DNA of 64,000 bases from the NCBI GenBank assembly GCA_041739345.1, contig JBGSNZ010000027.1, forward strand, positions 62,001 through 126,000. Direction: 5' to 3'. The stretch is from DIGJ01 sp041739345 (GTDB taxonomy: Bacteria; Bacillota; Clostridia; Lachnospirales; Lachnospiraceae). The position numbers were made by a program, and so were the translations under genes. This document shows, one piece after another, positions 43,743 through 52,444 of the stretch. Within the stretch, counting starts at the first letter, position 1; each line of letters begins with the position of its first letter. The notes beneath the pieces were generated by a model. The model was given only the letters and a program-made list of their open reading frames with translations. It was not told the DNA's origin and ran no database searches.

Positions 43743-44093
43743 ATGGAAGAGAAACGAAAGAGCAAACGTTTACCAGTAGACTTATTTTTGGATATCTCAT
43801 CACTTTTTAAACAAGATAATGTAAAGGTAGAAAATGTACATGCTCCTATTGAGGTAATCGACGTCTCTAAATTAGGAATTGGATTTAAAACTACAAGTGT
43901 GTTGCCATTAGGATATTATTTTAATGCAAGACTTCAGCTTGGAAACAGTGATTCAATACTTCATTGTGTTGTGCGAATTATACGCGAACAAACTGCGAAG
44001 GATGAAACTAATTTGTATGGTTGTGAATTTGTTGGAATGGCGCCTATTCTTGATTACATTTTTGATGAATATGAGGCTTTTATAGAAAAATAA
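43743..44093 (+). CDS. PilZ domain protein, probable c-di-GMP receptor
   Basis: 116 residues, essentially one PilZ domain. The c-di-GMP-binding residues are in KRKSKRLPV near residues 4-12 (RxxxR-like) and DVSKLGIGF near 43-51 (D/NxSxxG). Short length and lack of other domains suggest an adaptor. GAGGAGG lies 7 nt before the ATG. It follows the Rrf2 gene by 12 nt and converges on a FliK-like gene, hinting at motility control. Confidence 0.88.
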   Translation: MEEKRKSKRLPVDLFLDISSLFKQDNVKVENVHAPIEVIDVSKLGIGFKTTSVLPLGYYFNARLQLGNSDSILHCVVRIIREQTAKDETNLYGCEFVGMAPILDYIFDEYEAFIEK

Positions 44094-44104
44094 ATAAAAA
44101 GAAG

Positions 44105-44160
44105 ATGGGGATGTTGTAAAATAGAACATAAAATTCTATTTTACAACATCCCCATGTTTT
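44105..44160. terminator. Bidirectional terminator with a 22-bp perfect stem
   Basis: The arms 44105-44126 (ATGGGGATGTTG...) and 44134-44155 pair without mismatch around a 7-nt loop; T residues follow on the plus side. Confidence 0.85.
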
Positions 44161-44162
44161 GC

Positions 44163-46061
44163 TTATGCACGTATATCAAAGGTATAGCGTTTCATTTCGT
44201 TGTTAGGAAGATCCATATCGATAAAATCCTTTACAATATCCACATTTCGTTCGTGCATCAAAAATTCAGTAGAAATAGAATACCCTTTATGTTGTAAGAC
44301 TTCACTTAATTCGGCTATGTTGTCCTTGAATAAGTTCTTAGCGAATTTATCTGGAAGGTAAAACTTTGCATTCACATCGTGTTCTTTTAATGCAACGAAG
44401 ATGTCAAGTGGACCAAGCTTTTCCATATCTAGGTGAAGTAAGACACTAATATTTTCTGGATGATCTTTCAAAGAACGTTTCTTTGTATAGACATAAAGTT
44501 CACTATGTACATTTTGCTCCTTCAATTTAAGTGGTATTTGCACATAGGAAAACATCTGATTTAAGGTTTGCATAAAGTCCATGTTTTGTCTCATATCACT
44601 TGCCTGCTTGGATAGAGAGGACCCAATATCGGTATTACCAAGGGTTGTCTTGAAAAAAGTATCGAGTTCCTTGCTTTGATCATACATCTTTCGGTATAAG
44701 GCATCAACCGAGCCTTCTTCTTCTAATTCTTTCGGTTTAAGAGTCCAGTTTGAAGTAATATGGCTTTTGAACATAGTTTTAAACACTTCGGAATCAAACA
44801 AACGAATGACTGCATTGTCAGATGTGGAAGGAATGGAAGCTTTTATAACGTTTAGCGTATCTGAAAGTGTAATTTCACCACTTAACATTCGGTGTATATC
44901 CTTATTTGAAATTGAAAAACCTTCTAAATGGTTTATTAGATTTTGGCGATTTTCATTATTTAAAATCGAGCTTAATTCATTGTTTTGATATTGTATTTCC
45001 GAAAACTTTGAGAATAATTCCTTAATAATAGGCTCGTCAAAAGAGTCCAAGGCTTTTGGAATTTGGGTAAGCTCGGATTCGATTTGTTTCATATTTGGTG
45101 CAATGCCTGCTTGGTTTGCAGTTGCTATTTTTTCATCCATCAATGCTTGTAGGTTGTTTTTATCAAATTGAAATGCATGCTCCATGCCCTGATTTAAAAG
45201 ATGAACAACATCTCGAATACTGGAAGAACCATTTTGAATGCCAGCTTTTTGATCTTCACTTAGAGATTGCGTGCCTAATATGGTTTGTAATGTTTCGCGT
45301 TCTTCCAAACTTAGGGTGGAAATAGTAGGTTCATTTACCATTCCTTTGACGGAATCCTCAGGCAATAAAATGCCAAGTAATTGATTTCCAAAAGAAGAAA
45401 CGGCAGATGCAGGACTTCGTTCAGATAAAACTTGAAGAAGCGATGGAATGGATTCAGAGAAAGCATTCACTTTGTCAACTATTTGATGCTCCATATTTCG
45501 ATATGCTTCAAACTGTGTAACAGTTTCTTCAAGAAAAGGTATGTTATTCCGACTCATTATTACTAGGGTACTAATCTGTGCATTTTTAAATTGATAGGAC
45601 TGCTGTAAAATGGTTTGAATACTTTGCTTATTTATTGGCATATTGTTATTGATTAGCTCATGAACAATTAGTTGATTTTTTTCGGTTTTTGGTAATCCGG
45701 CGGACTCTAATGCTTTTTGGATGGTTGTATTTTCAATAATAGTTGAACTTTGCAATAGCGCTTCTAGTTCAATGTATGGTTGCACCGATGAAATCTTAAA
45801 AGCAGCAGTATCTCCGATTGAAAGCATGGAACCATTGCTCAGTTTTCCGGTGATGGTTGTATTATCACTTAGCGTTACTGTTATTTCATTATTTCTTAAA
45901 TCGGTTACTTCACCACGGATTACCTGGTCCACAGAAATCTGCTTTATGGGTACAGTTTCACCGTATTTACTTAGAGCACCAACGTTATGTCCGTTTTTTT
46001 TCGATATACTGGTTTGATTAATTGAAGAATTGGAATTGTTTACACGGTTCTCTAGATTCAT
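44163..46061 (-). CDS. FliK-like protein (flagellar hook-length control C-terminal domain)
   Basis: 632 residues. The C-terminal ~120 residues carry the pattern LGPLDIFVALKEHDVNAKFY ... ELSEVLQHKGYSISTEF, which fits the Flg_hook/FliK C domain. The N-terminal part includes VIRGEVTDLRNNEITVTLSD, a small beta domain seen in clostridial FliK-like proteins, and a long Ser/Asn/Gln-rich helical middle that could act as the molecular ruler. It is not in a flagellar operon here. Assignment rests on these patterns; another secreted flagellar or surface role is possible. Confidence 0.65.
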   Translation of the reverse strand: MNLENRVNNSNSSINQTSISKKNGHNVGALSKYGETVPIKQISVDQVIRGEVTDLRNNEITVTLSDNTTITGKLSNGSMLSIGDTAAFKISSVQPYIELEALLQSSTIIENTTIQKALESAGLPKTEKNQLIVHELINNNMPINKQSIQTILQQSYQFKNAQISTLVIMSRNNIPFLEETVTQFEAYRNMEHQIVDKVNAFSESIPSLLQVLSERSPASAVSSFGNQLLGILLPEDSVKGMVNEPTISTLSLEERETLQTILGTQSLSEDQKAGIQNGSSSIRDVVHLLNQGMEHAFQFDKNNLQALMDEKIATANQAGIAPNMKQIESELTQIPKALDSFDEPIIKELFSKFSEIQYQNNELSSILNNENRQNLINHLEGFSISNKDIHRMLSGEITLSDTLNVIKASIPSTSDNAVIRLFDSEVFKTMFKSHITSNWTLKPKELEEEGSVDALYRKMYDQSKELDTFFKTTLGNTDIGSSLSKQASDMRQNMDFMQTLNQMFSYVQIPLKLKEQNVHSELYVYTKKRSLKDHPENISVLLHLDMEKLGPLDIFVALKEHDVNAKFYLPDKFAKNLFKDNIAELSEVLQHKGYSISTEFLMHERNVDIVKDFIDMDLPNNEMKRYTFDIRA

Positions 46062-46163
46062 CTTATTGCTCCCATCTTGCGGTAAATAAGTTGCTATAAT
46101 ACTATATCGTCTATTATAGCAAAATAATTTAAATGAGAATAGAAAATTTAAAAAAGGGGTTGA

Positions 46164-46192
46164 CAGTTTCTAGAAAAAGGCGTATAACTATA
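46164..46192 (+). promoter_or_regulatory. Sigma-A type promoter for cysK
   Basis: TTGACA and TATAAC are separated by 17 bp in the 180-nt gap before cysK. No T-box or SAM riboswitch is apparent. Confidence 0.6.
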
Positions 46193-46242
46193 TCATATTA
46201 AACATAGCAAATTACTAGGAAATAAGAAAGCGAGGAAAATAT

Positions 46243-47172
46243 ATGAGTAAAATAGCAAAAAAACTAACAGATTTAATCGGTAACACTCCATTATTAGAAC
46301 TCACGAACTACGAGGAGAAAAATGGATTGGAAGCGGAAATTATTGCAAAATTGGAATATTTTAACCCACTTGGAAGCGTAAAAGATCGTGTAGCAAATGC
46401 AATGATAGAAGAAGGAATAAAACAAGGTGCTATTAATCAAGATACCGTAATTATTGAACCAACCAGTGGAAATACCGGTATTGGATTAGCATTTGTTGCA
46501 GCATCGAAAGGATTAAAACTTATCTTAACAATGCCAGATACCATGTCAATCGAGAGAAGAAGAATCGTGGCAGCGCTTGGTGCTGAGGTTGTATTGACTC
46601 CTGGAGCAGAAGGTATGAAGGGCGCAATTGCAAAGGCAAATGCATTAAAAGAAGAATATGGAAATGCTGTAATTCCGCAGCAGTTTGAAAATATAGCAAA
46701 TCCAGAAATACACAAAAAAACTACGGCAGAAGAAATATGGGCAGATACCGATGGACAAGTGGATATTTTTGTAGCAGGTGTTGGTACCGGCGGCACTATA
46801 ACAGGTAATGGCGAAGCATTAAAAGCAAAAAATCCAAATGTTAAAATTGTTGCAGTAGAACCTGCTGATTCACCAGTATTGTCAGGAGGCAAACCAGGTC
46901 CACATAAGATACAAGGAATTGGTGCTGGATTTGTACCTGGAGTTATGAACCTTGAAATTGTAGATGAAATCATACCAGTTGAAAATGAAGCAGCATTTGA
47001 TACCTCAAGAAAATTAGCAAAGGAAGAAGGACTTTTAGTGGGAATTTCATCTGGAGCAGCAGTATATGCAGCAACGGTTCTCGCAAAGAGACCAGAAAAC
47101 AAAGGAAAGAAAATTGTAGTTCTGCTACCAGACACTGGTGAACGTTATCTTTCAACTGCACTTTTCGAATAA
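46243..47172 (+). CDS. cysK: Cysteine synthase A (O-acetylserine sulfhydrylase)
   Basis: PLP enzyme joining O-acetylserine and sulfide to give cysteine. 309 residues. The PLP lysine is in NPLGSVKDRVAN near residue 45; the substrate loop EPTSGNTGIGL near 70, the phosphate-binding GVGTGGTITG near 180 and SSGAA near 270 are all present. AGCGAGGAAAATAT precedes the ATG. The Rrf2 regulator 2.5 kb upstream could be its controller. Confidence 0.97.
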   Translation: MSKIAKKLTDLIGNTPLLELTNYEEKNGLEAEIIAKLEYFNPLGSVKDRVANAMIEEGIKQGAINQDTVIIEPTSGNTGIGLAFVAASKGLKLILTMPDTMSIERRRIVAALGAEVVLTPGAEGMKGAIAKANALKEEYGNAVIPQQFENIANPEIHKKTTAEEIWADTDGQVDIFVAGVGTGGTITGNGEALKAKNPNVKIVAVEPADSPVLSGGKPGPHKIQGIGAGFVPGVMNLEIVDEIIPVENEAAFDTSRKLAKEEGLLVGISSGAAVYAATVLAKRPENKGKKIVVLLPDTGERYLSTALFE

Positions 47173-47252
47173 TAGCTAAAAGAGGATGTTAAAAATTAAA
47201 AATATATTTTAGTAAATGTTATTTAGTAAATATAATTTAATAAATGTTATCC

Positions 47253-47432
47253 CAATTTGCAATCTGGGGCTCAAAAGCACAGGTTAAAACCGAATTTAAA
47301 CGATTATTTTGATAAGACAATAATGGAAAACGAGTGTCCTAAAACACTCGTTTTCCATTGTTTATGGCTTATTAAAATTGATAATCGTGTTGAGGTTTTA
47401 ACCTGTGCTTTTGAGCCCCGGATTGCAAATTG
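47253..47432. repeat. 180-bp imperfect palindrome with 39-bp outer arms and an inner terminator
   Basis: The outer arms 47253-47291 and 47394-47432 are exact complements except for one G-U pair. The inner stem 47322-47337 / 47344-47359 (AATGGAAAACGAGTGT with its complement) is perfect. The middle segments (CGATTAT...GATAAG and its partner) also pair loosely, so the whole stretch can fold into one long hairpin. It lies between convergent cysK and thiT genes. Size and structure recall a MITE; no clear target duplication is visible. The remaining bases 47173-47252 are AT-rich with a repeated TAGTAAAT motif. Confidence 0.75.
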
Positions 47433-47477
47433 AACACAACCTATATTTTTTTCGACATCACACACTTTTGTATCCCT

Positions 47478-48155
47478 TTATTCCAACGAAAGTTTTTTGA
47501 TGTAATTCAGCCCATTTGTTAGCGGCTTTATACAGAAAAGTAAAAGGATAGTTACCGCTGCTTCTGTGAAGATATAAGCTCCGTTGTAAGCAAGAGAATA
47601 AGGAAGTGCAGCCCAGCCGTCCCAAGCATACTCGCCAAAGAAAAGCCATCCGGATAAAACAGAAAAGAAAAATCTTCCGAAAACACCTACAAGATAACCC
47701 TTGATTAGGCCAAATTTTGATTTCCAGAAAAATCCAGACAGACCCAATGCACCAAAAGCAAGTGGATAGTCTACAAGCACCTGTATTGGGAAATAAATGT
47801 ATGGCTTGATTACAAGCTGCAAAATACCATATGCAAGACCTGTACAAAGTCCAGCACTTGGACCATACAAATAGCCAATGAAACAGATAAAAAACATACT
47901 AAACAGTGTAACAGAACCACCAAATGGGAAACTGTAAATTGGAAACATAGATGTTATCATAGCAAGTGCAATGGATACAGCACAAAATACCAGCTGTTTG
48001 GTATCAAATTTCTTTTGTTCTGTTCGATTCATTGATTTTTTTGATAACACAACGGCAGCAATAATGAATACAGCGATCAACAAAATGAATGCAATATAAC
48101 CCACTGTTGTAAAGCCTAGTTCTTCATTCACCGTTTTAAATAATAGTTCTTTCAT
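47478..48155 (-). CDS. thiT: ECF transporter substrate-binding component for thiamine, ThiT-like
   Basis: 225 residues with about six to seven hydrophobic segments. The ThiT family hallmarks are visible: IALAMITSMFPIYSFPFGGSVTL near residue 60, FICFIGYLYGPSAGLCTGLAYGI near 90 and VLVDYPLAFGALGLSGFF near 125. The first ~45 residues, with one extra helix, form an extension. ECF modules supply the energy from elsewhere in the genome. A TPP riboswitch in the leader supports thiamine as the substrate. AAGGAGG precedes the ATG on the minus strand. Confidence 0.92.
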   Translation of the reverse strand: MKELLFKTVNEELGFTTVGYIAFILLIAVFIIAAVVLSKKSMNRTEQKKFDTKQLVFCAVSIALAMITSMFPIYSFPFGGSVTLFSMFFICFIGYLYGPSAGLCTGLAYGILQLVIKPYIYFPIQVLVDYPLAFGALGLSGFFWKSKFGLIKGYLVGVFGRFFFSVLSGWLFFGEYAWDGWAALPYSLAYNGAYIFTEAAVTILLLFCIKPLTNGLNYIKKLSLE

Positions 48156-48167
48156 AAAAAAAATCCT

Positions 48168-48190
48168 CCTTGTATATACGCAAAGAGGAG
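48168..48190 (-). promoter_or_regulatory. Candidate anti-RBS hairpin of thiT
   Basis: On the minus strand CTCCT (in GGCTCCTC, just after the riboswitch) can pair with AGGAG of the thiT ribosome-binding site. This suggests translational control by the riboswitch. Predicted by eye. Confidence 0.45.
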
Positions 48191-48195
48191 CCAGA

Positions 48196-48283
48196 TCGGT
48201 TGCTTCCTTACGCCGGTATTATCCGGTTCAAGTGATAAGGGTCGACATTTCCTGTCTCTCAGCCGTAGGCACCCCTAGCGAAA
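48196..48283 (-). promoter_or_regulatory. TPP (THI-box) riboswitch
   Basis: The minus strand carries the conserved THI-box segments in order: GGGGTGCC, GGCTGAGAGACAGG, ACCCTTATCACTTGAACC, GGATAATACCGGCGTAAGGAAGC. It senses thiamine pyrophosphate in the leader of the thiT gene. Confidence 0.95.
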
Positions 48284-48302
48284 TATTATTTAATACACAT
48301 TC

Positions 48303-48331
48303 ACTATAACGATTCTACTATTAAATGTCAA
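48303..48331 (-). promoter_or_regulatory. Sigma-A type promoter for the riboswitch-thiT transcript
   Basis: On the minus strand TTGACA (48331-48326) and TATAGT (48308-48303) have a 17-bp spacer; transcription would begin about 15 nt before the riboswitch. Confidence 0.65.
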
Positions 48332-48370
48332 GTTTTGATTAAAATAAATAAAAAACAGGTCAGATGTGTT

Positions 48371-48400
48371 TGTATTATATGCGCTAAGATGATATAATAA
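48371..48400 (+). promoter_or_regulatory. Sigma-A type promoter for the EAL protein
   Basis: TTGTAT and TATAAT are separated by 17 bp, about 60 nt before the start codon. No c-di-GMP riboswitch is seen between. Confidence 0.5.
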
Positions 48401-48457
48401 CTACGTTTGTGAGGGGACGCAACGCATCGATTGGGAGTAATAGGAGTACATACTAAA

Positions 48458-51235
48458 ATGTTACAAAACGGAAATGATAACATGGAAATTGAAAAGCTCA
48501 AGCAAGAGCTTTTTAAAGAACGCGAGAAGTTTAGTCTCTTTCTGTCTTTAAATACAAACTGTTTTTTTGAATATGACGAGGAATCAAAGTCTATTTTCTT
48601 TGCACAAAATGAGAACTTTTCCAAATTGGATGGTTTGGTAATTGAATTACAAGAAGAAAATTTTATAAAAAAAACGGGGATTTTTTATGCAGACTATAAA
48701 CAGTTTGTTTCGCTAATTATGAATCAAAAAGATGAAGAAAAAGAAATTCGCTTTCTTTCAAAAGAGGGTGACTTTATTTGGTGTAGCGTAAAAACAGCTG
48801 TCATTGATCAACTTGATGGAACCAAGCAGGTCATTGGGTGTATCAATGATGATGACGACAATCATAAAAAATTAGAATGGTTAAAGGAACAAAGTCAGCT
48901 AGATACGTTAACCAAATTTTTTAATAAGCAATATATGAAGGAATATACGGATTTATTTTTGCATGCAGATGACCAAAATCAAACAGGTAGTTTGTTTTTG
49001 ATTGATATAGATAATTTTAAACGAATCAACAATAATATGGGACGGTTATTTAGTGATACCGTTTTATCCAACATTGCAGAAGGAATCCGTAAGACTATGC
49101 CAGCTGATTCCATATTTGGTAGAATTGTCGATGATAAGTTAGCAGTATTAGTAAAAAATGCATACGAAAAAGATGAAATCTATTCATTTGTTAAGCAGAT
49201 GAATCTTATGTTAAATCAAATTTATGCCGGAGGTAATGGCAATGATAAAATCTCTTGTGGCATAGGAATATCAAGATATCCACAAGATGGAAGTGACTAT
49301 GATACATTATTTAAAATGGCAGATGCCAGCTTATTTTGTGCGAAAGCACAAGGAGATGGAAAGGTTGAGCTATTTGATTCGAATTTTATAAAAGAATTTC
49401 CAATGAGAGTATCGGATGATGCAAAAGAAACAAACGAAGCCAGGAAAAAGAAACAAAACAATGATTTTTCTGAAAAGATAGCAATTTATGCTCAGGATCT
49501 AATGTCAACAACAAAGGACATTTTTAGCGCAATTCACCTGCTTCTTGAAAAACTTGCAAAAGAATATAATGCGACAAGCGTAGAAATATATGAAAAAGCA
49601 AAAGGTAAGAAGGTACTGACTTTAACATATGGTTATAATGATGTAAATCACAGGCTGGAGAATGTATTGAAGGAACTTGATTATGCCGTTTTCGTACAAA
49701 GTGACAATTATTTTGATGGAAATGGACTTCGTTTTACGACGCAAGATCAAGGATCCGTGCTTCAGTGTGCTTTTTATGAAGACGGTATTTTTAAAGGGAT
49801 GATTTGCATACTTGATGCAGCCAGGGAAGACCGGGAATGGTCACAAGATGAGAAAGATGGAATTATAGCAGTTACAAGAATTTTGTCATTTCACATTTTG
49901 CGACTTAAAGTAACGGAGAAAATTCAGGAACAGATTGATCATATGAAAAATTATGATGCGCTAACCGGAATGCCTACGCTTTACAAGTTTAAAAGAGAAG
50001 CGCTTACACTGCTCAAAAAACAAGAAGATAATTATGCCGTTGTGTATAGCGATATTGGTAATTTCAAATACATCAATGACGTTTACGGTTATCAATTTGG
50101 AGATCGTATCCTATATGATTTTGCTTTAGAGATAACAAAGCAATTTCCGAAGGAATCTGTTTTTGGTAGAATTTCTGCAGATAATTATGTGATACTTGTT
50201 CCTTATCAAGAAAGAAATGAAATTGAACAAATGGTTTTATCTTTGAGCGAGAACTTTCATGATTCTCAAAAAGAAAGACATGTTGCTACCAATATGGTAA
50301 TTGTATCTGGGGTATATTTTTTAAAGCAGGGAGAAGTCGACATCAGCACGGCGATTGACAATGCCAATGTAGCACGTAAAAGCGCGAAGTTAAGTTCACT
50401 TTCAACTTGTAAATTCTACAATGATGAAATGGAAGAACAAATTCGTAAAGAACGTGATATTTCTAATGTGATGGAAGATGCACTTAAAAATGCAGAATTT
50501 ATTGTATATCTTCAACCAAAAGTAGCTTTGAAAAAGGAAACGTTAGCTGGAGCAGAAGCCCTTGTTAGGTGGAAGAAGCCGACTGGTGAGATTATTCCAC
50601 CGGATGAATTTATACCTTTATTCGAGAAAAATGGCTTTATATTACAACTTGATTTTTATGTGTATGAACAGGTATGTAAAATCATCCAAAATTGGATGAA
50701 CCAAAAGATAAAAGTAGTCCCAATTTCGGTAAATGTATCACGCGTTCATTTAAATGATGAAAATTTTGTTAAACACATCAAAAATCTAGTGGACATGTAC
50801 TCAATACCACCAAAATACATTGAACTTGAATTAACGGAAAGTGTATTTGTTAGTGATACACAAAACACAATAAATGTTATGAAAGAATTAAGGGATTATG
50901 GATTCAGCGTATCAATTGATGATTTTGGAGCAGGATATTCCTCTTTGACCATATTGAAAGATATGGCAACCGATGTAATCAAACTGGATAAAGAATTTTT
51001 TCGACATGGAGAAATGAAAAAACAGGAACAGATTATTGTATCTAGTATTATTAATATGGCAAAACAGCTTGATATGAAGGTAATTTCAGAGGGAATCGAA
51101 ACCAAAACACAAACTGAATTTTTGAAAGACATATCCTGCGATATGGTGCAAGGATACTATTATGCCAAACCTATGCCTGTGGAAAAATTTGAGCAGTTTA
51201 TGTTAGATTCTCAAAATATTCTTGCAAAGGAATAG
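48458..51235 (+). CDS. PAS-GGDEF-GAF-like-GGDEF-EAL protein, probable c-di-GMP phosphodiesterase
   Basis: 925 residues from ATG 48458 (AGGAG upstream); ATG 48482 is a possible later start. Approximate order: PAS-like sensor 15-130, GGDEF-like 145-300, GAF-like 340-480, second GGDEF-like 495-650, EAL 665-915. Both GGDEF domains have lost the signature (GRIVDDKLAVL and GRISADNYVIL in place of RxGGDEF). The EAL domain keeps its catalytic set: GAEALVRW, NVSRVHL, ELELTES, IDDFGAGYSSL, SEGIET. It should therefore degrade rather than make c-di-GMP. No membrane segment is evident. Confidence 0.9.
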   Translation: MLQNGNDNMEIEKLKQELFKEREKFSLFLSLNTNCFFEYDEESKSIFFAQNENFSKLDGLVIELQEENFIKKTGIFYADYKQFVSLIMNQKDEEKEIRFLSKEGDFIWCSVKTAVIDQLDGTKQVIGCINDDDDNHKKLEWLKEQSQLDTLTKFFNKQYMKEYTDLFLHADDQNQTGSLFLIDIDNFKRINNNMGRLFSDTVLSNIAEGIRKTMPADSIFGRIVDDKLAVLVKNAYEKDEIYSFVKQMNLMLNQIYAGGNGNDKISCGIGISRYPQDGSDYDTLFKMADASLFCAKAQGDGKVELFDSNFIKEFPMRVSDDAKETNEARKKKQNNDFSEKIAIYAQDLMSTTKDIFSAIHLLLEKLAKEYNATSVEIYEKAKGKKVLTLTYGYNDVNHRLENVLKELDYAVFVQSDNYFDGNGLRFTTQDQGSVLQCAFYEDGIFKGMICILDAAREDREWSQDEKDGIIAVTRILSFHILRLKVTEKIQEQIDHMKNYDALTGMPTLYKFKREALTLLKKQEDNYAVVYSDIGNFKYINDVYGYQFGDRILYDFALEITKQFPKESVFGRISADNYVILVPYQERNEIEQMVLSLSENFHDSQKERHVATNMVIVSGVYFLKQGEVDISTAIDNANVARKSAKLSSLSTCKFYNDEMEEQIRKERDISNVMEDALKNAEFIVYLQPKVALKKETLAGAEALVRWKKPTGEIIPPDEFIPLFEKNGFILQLDFYVYEQVCKIIQNWMNQKIKVVPISVNVSRVHLNDENFVKHIKNLVDMYSIPPKYIELELTESVFVSDTQNTINVMKELRDYGFSVSIDDFGAGYSSLTILKDMATDVIKLDKEFFRHGEMKKQEQIIVSSIINMAKQLDMKVISEGIETKTQTEFLKDISCDMVQGYYYAKPMPVEKFEQFMLDSQNILAKE

Positions 51236-51250
51236 AATATTTGATATACT
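51222..51250 (+). promoter_or_regulatory. Sigma-A type promoter for tRNA-Leu
   Basis: TTGCAA (51222-51227) and TATACT (51245-51250) have a 17-bp spacer; the tRNA starts 20 nt later. Confidence 0.55.
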
Positions 51251-51269
51251 ATCATAGTCTTTAGACAAT

Positions 51270-51353
51270 GCGGGAGTGCTGGAATTGGCAGACAGGCATG
51301 ATTCAGGTTCATGTGCTCGTTTGGGCGTGTGGGTTCAAGTCCCATTTCCCGCA
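51270..51353 (+). tRNA. tRNA-Leu, anticodon CAG
   Basis: The acceptor arm GCGGGAG pairs with TTCCCGC (one G-U). The anticodon loop TTCAGGT is closed by CATGA/TCATG. A long variable arm (class II tRNA) and the T arm GTGGGTTCAAGTCCCAT follow. The discriminator is A at 51353 and CCA is not encoded. A terminator follows. Confidence 0.95.
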
Positions 51354-51361
51354 GTAATAAG

Positions 51362-51405
51362 AAAAGCTATATGTAGATTTTAATCTATGTATAGCTTTTT
51401 TTATT
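51362..51405 (+). terminator. Terminator after tRNA-Leu
   Basis: AAAAGCTATA and TATAGCTTTT pair, with an inner TAGATT/AATCTA stem, followed by a long T run. Confidence 0.8.
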
Positions 51406-51440
51406 TAATCTAATGATATTTAAAACATTATGTTAAATTA

Positions 51441-51469
51441 TTGACAAAACAATATCTGGATGATATAGT
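51441..51469 (+). promoter_or_regulatory. Near-consensus promoter for the TrmB-type regulator operon
   Basis: TTGACA (51441-51446) and TATAGT (51464-51469) have a 17-bp spacer. A leader of about 130 nt follows, in which I see only small stems such as ATACC-ACAA-GGTAT near 51557. Confidence 0.65.
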
Positions 51470-51604
51470 AGTTACCATGAGTAGCGACTAATGTATTTCG
51501 TGCCATAACATATCAAAAGAAGAAGCGCTTTTGTAATGTAACTCTTGTCATTGCTGATACCACAAGGTATTATAAGTAGTAAGAATAAAAAGGTGGTAGA
51601 ACAA

Positions 51605-52426
51605 TTGAATAAAATAATTGATTTGTTAAAACAATTCTATTTTACTGAATCAGAAGCAAAAGTTTATATTACATTATTACAGAATGGTCCATGCACCGGA
51701 TACGAAGCCAGTAAGCTGTCAGGAGTACCACGATCAAAGATATATAATATCTTAGAAATTCTGACAAACCGCGGTGCCCTGGTAACGAGTGATGGTGAAA
51801 AGACGGTTCTTTATCGTGCTGAACCAATTGATCGCTTGAAAAACCTAATAAAAAGCAATGTAGAAGATAATTTAAATGAATTAGAAAAAGAAGCACAAAG
51901 GTTTGAAAATCCAATTGATGATGAAAGAATCTGGCATCTGTTTGATTATAAGAGTATTATCAACAAATGTTTAGAGATGGTTCAAAAAGCTAAGAACAAG
52001 GTTTTGGTTCAAATATGGATTGATGATTTGGATTACCGTCTGGTAGAAGTTTTAAATCAAAAGATGGATGAAATGGATAAAGTGCTTGTAGTTCTTTATG
52101 ATTCGAGTGAAAAATATAATACAAAATTAAAAAAATTCTACAAACATGGCTTTGAAGAGGAAAAAATGAGAGATATCGGGCACAGATGGATTACAATTAC
52201 CTGTGACGGCAAAGAAATGACCTATGCATTAATTCGAAATTCGATTGTATCAGAAGCGATTTATACAAAGAATGAGAGTATGGTATTTTTTGCAGATGAG
52301 TATATCTATCATGATGCTTATTGCTTGCGTTTAATTGAACGCTTTGGTGCTCAAGTGAAAAAAGAATTTGGAGAAGATATGGGTGGTATACGGGACGTAT
52401 TCGCTATTATAAATGAAAAAAAATAA
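51605..52426 (+). CDS. TrmB-family transcriptional regulator
   Basis: 273 residues from TTG 51605, 8 nt after AAGGTGG; the reading frame is open further upstream (TTG 51545). The TrmB winged HTH covers about residues 1-75 (FTESEAKVYITLLQNGPCTGYEASKLSGVPRSKIYNIL). A coiled region and a C-terminal effector domain follow (KVLVQIWIDDLDYRLVEVL; YALIRNSIVSEAIY). TrmB proteins sense sugars or other metabolites. First gene of an operon with a TauE-like permease and an ornithine-cyclodeaminase-like enzyme, so the effector may be linked to their substrate. Confidence 0.86.
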   Translation: MNKIIDLLKQFYFTESEAKVYITLLQNGPCTGYEASKLSGVPRSKIYNILEILTNRGALVTSDGEKTVLYRAEPIDRLKNLIKSNVEDNLNELEKEAQRFENPIDDERIWHLFDYKSIINKCLEMVQKAKNKVLVQIWIDDLDYRLVEVLNQKMDEMDKVLVVLYDSSEKYNTKLKKFYKHGFEEEKMRDIGHRWITITCDGKEMTYALIRNSIVSEAIYTKNESMVFFADEYIYHDAYCLRLIERFGAQVKKEFGEDMGGIRDVFAIINEKK

Positions 52427-52444
52427 TAGTGGAGGAACAAAAGC

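Noticed and set aside
46437..47135. 232-codon open frame antisense to cysK
   Set aside because: It lies fully inside the certain cysK gene, has no ribosome-binding site and its sequence is low-complexity Ser/Ala/Pro shadow coding.
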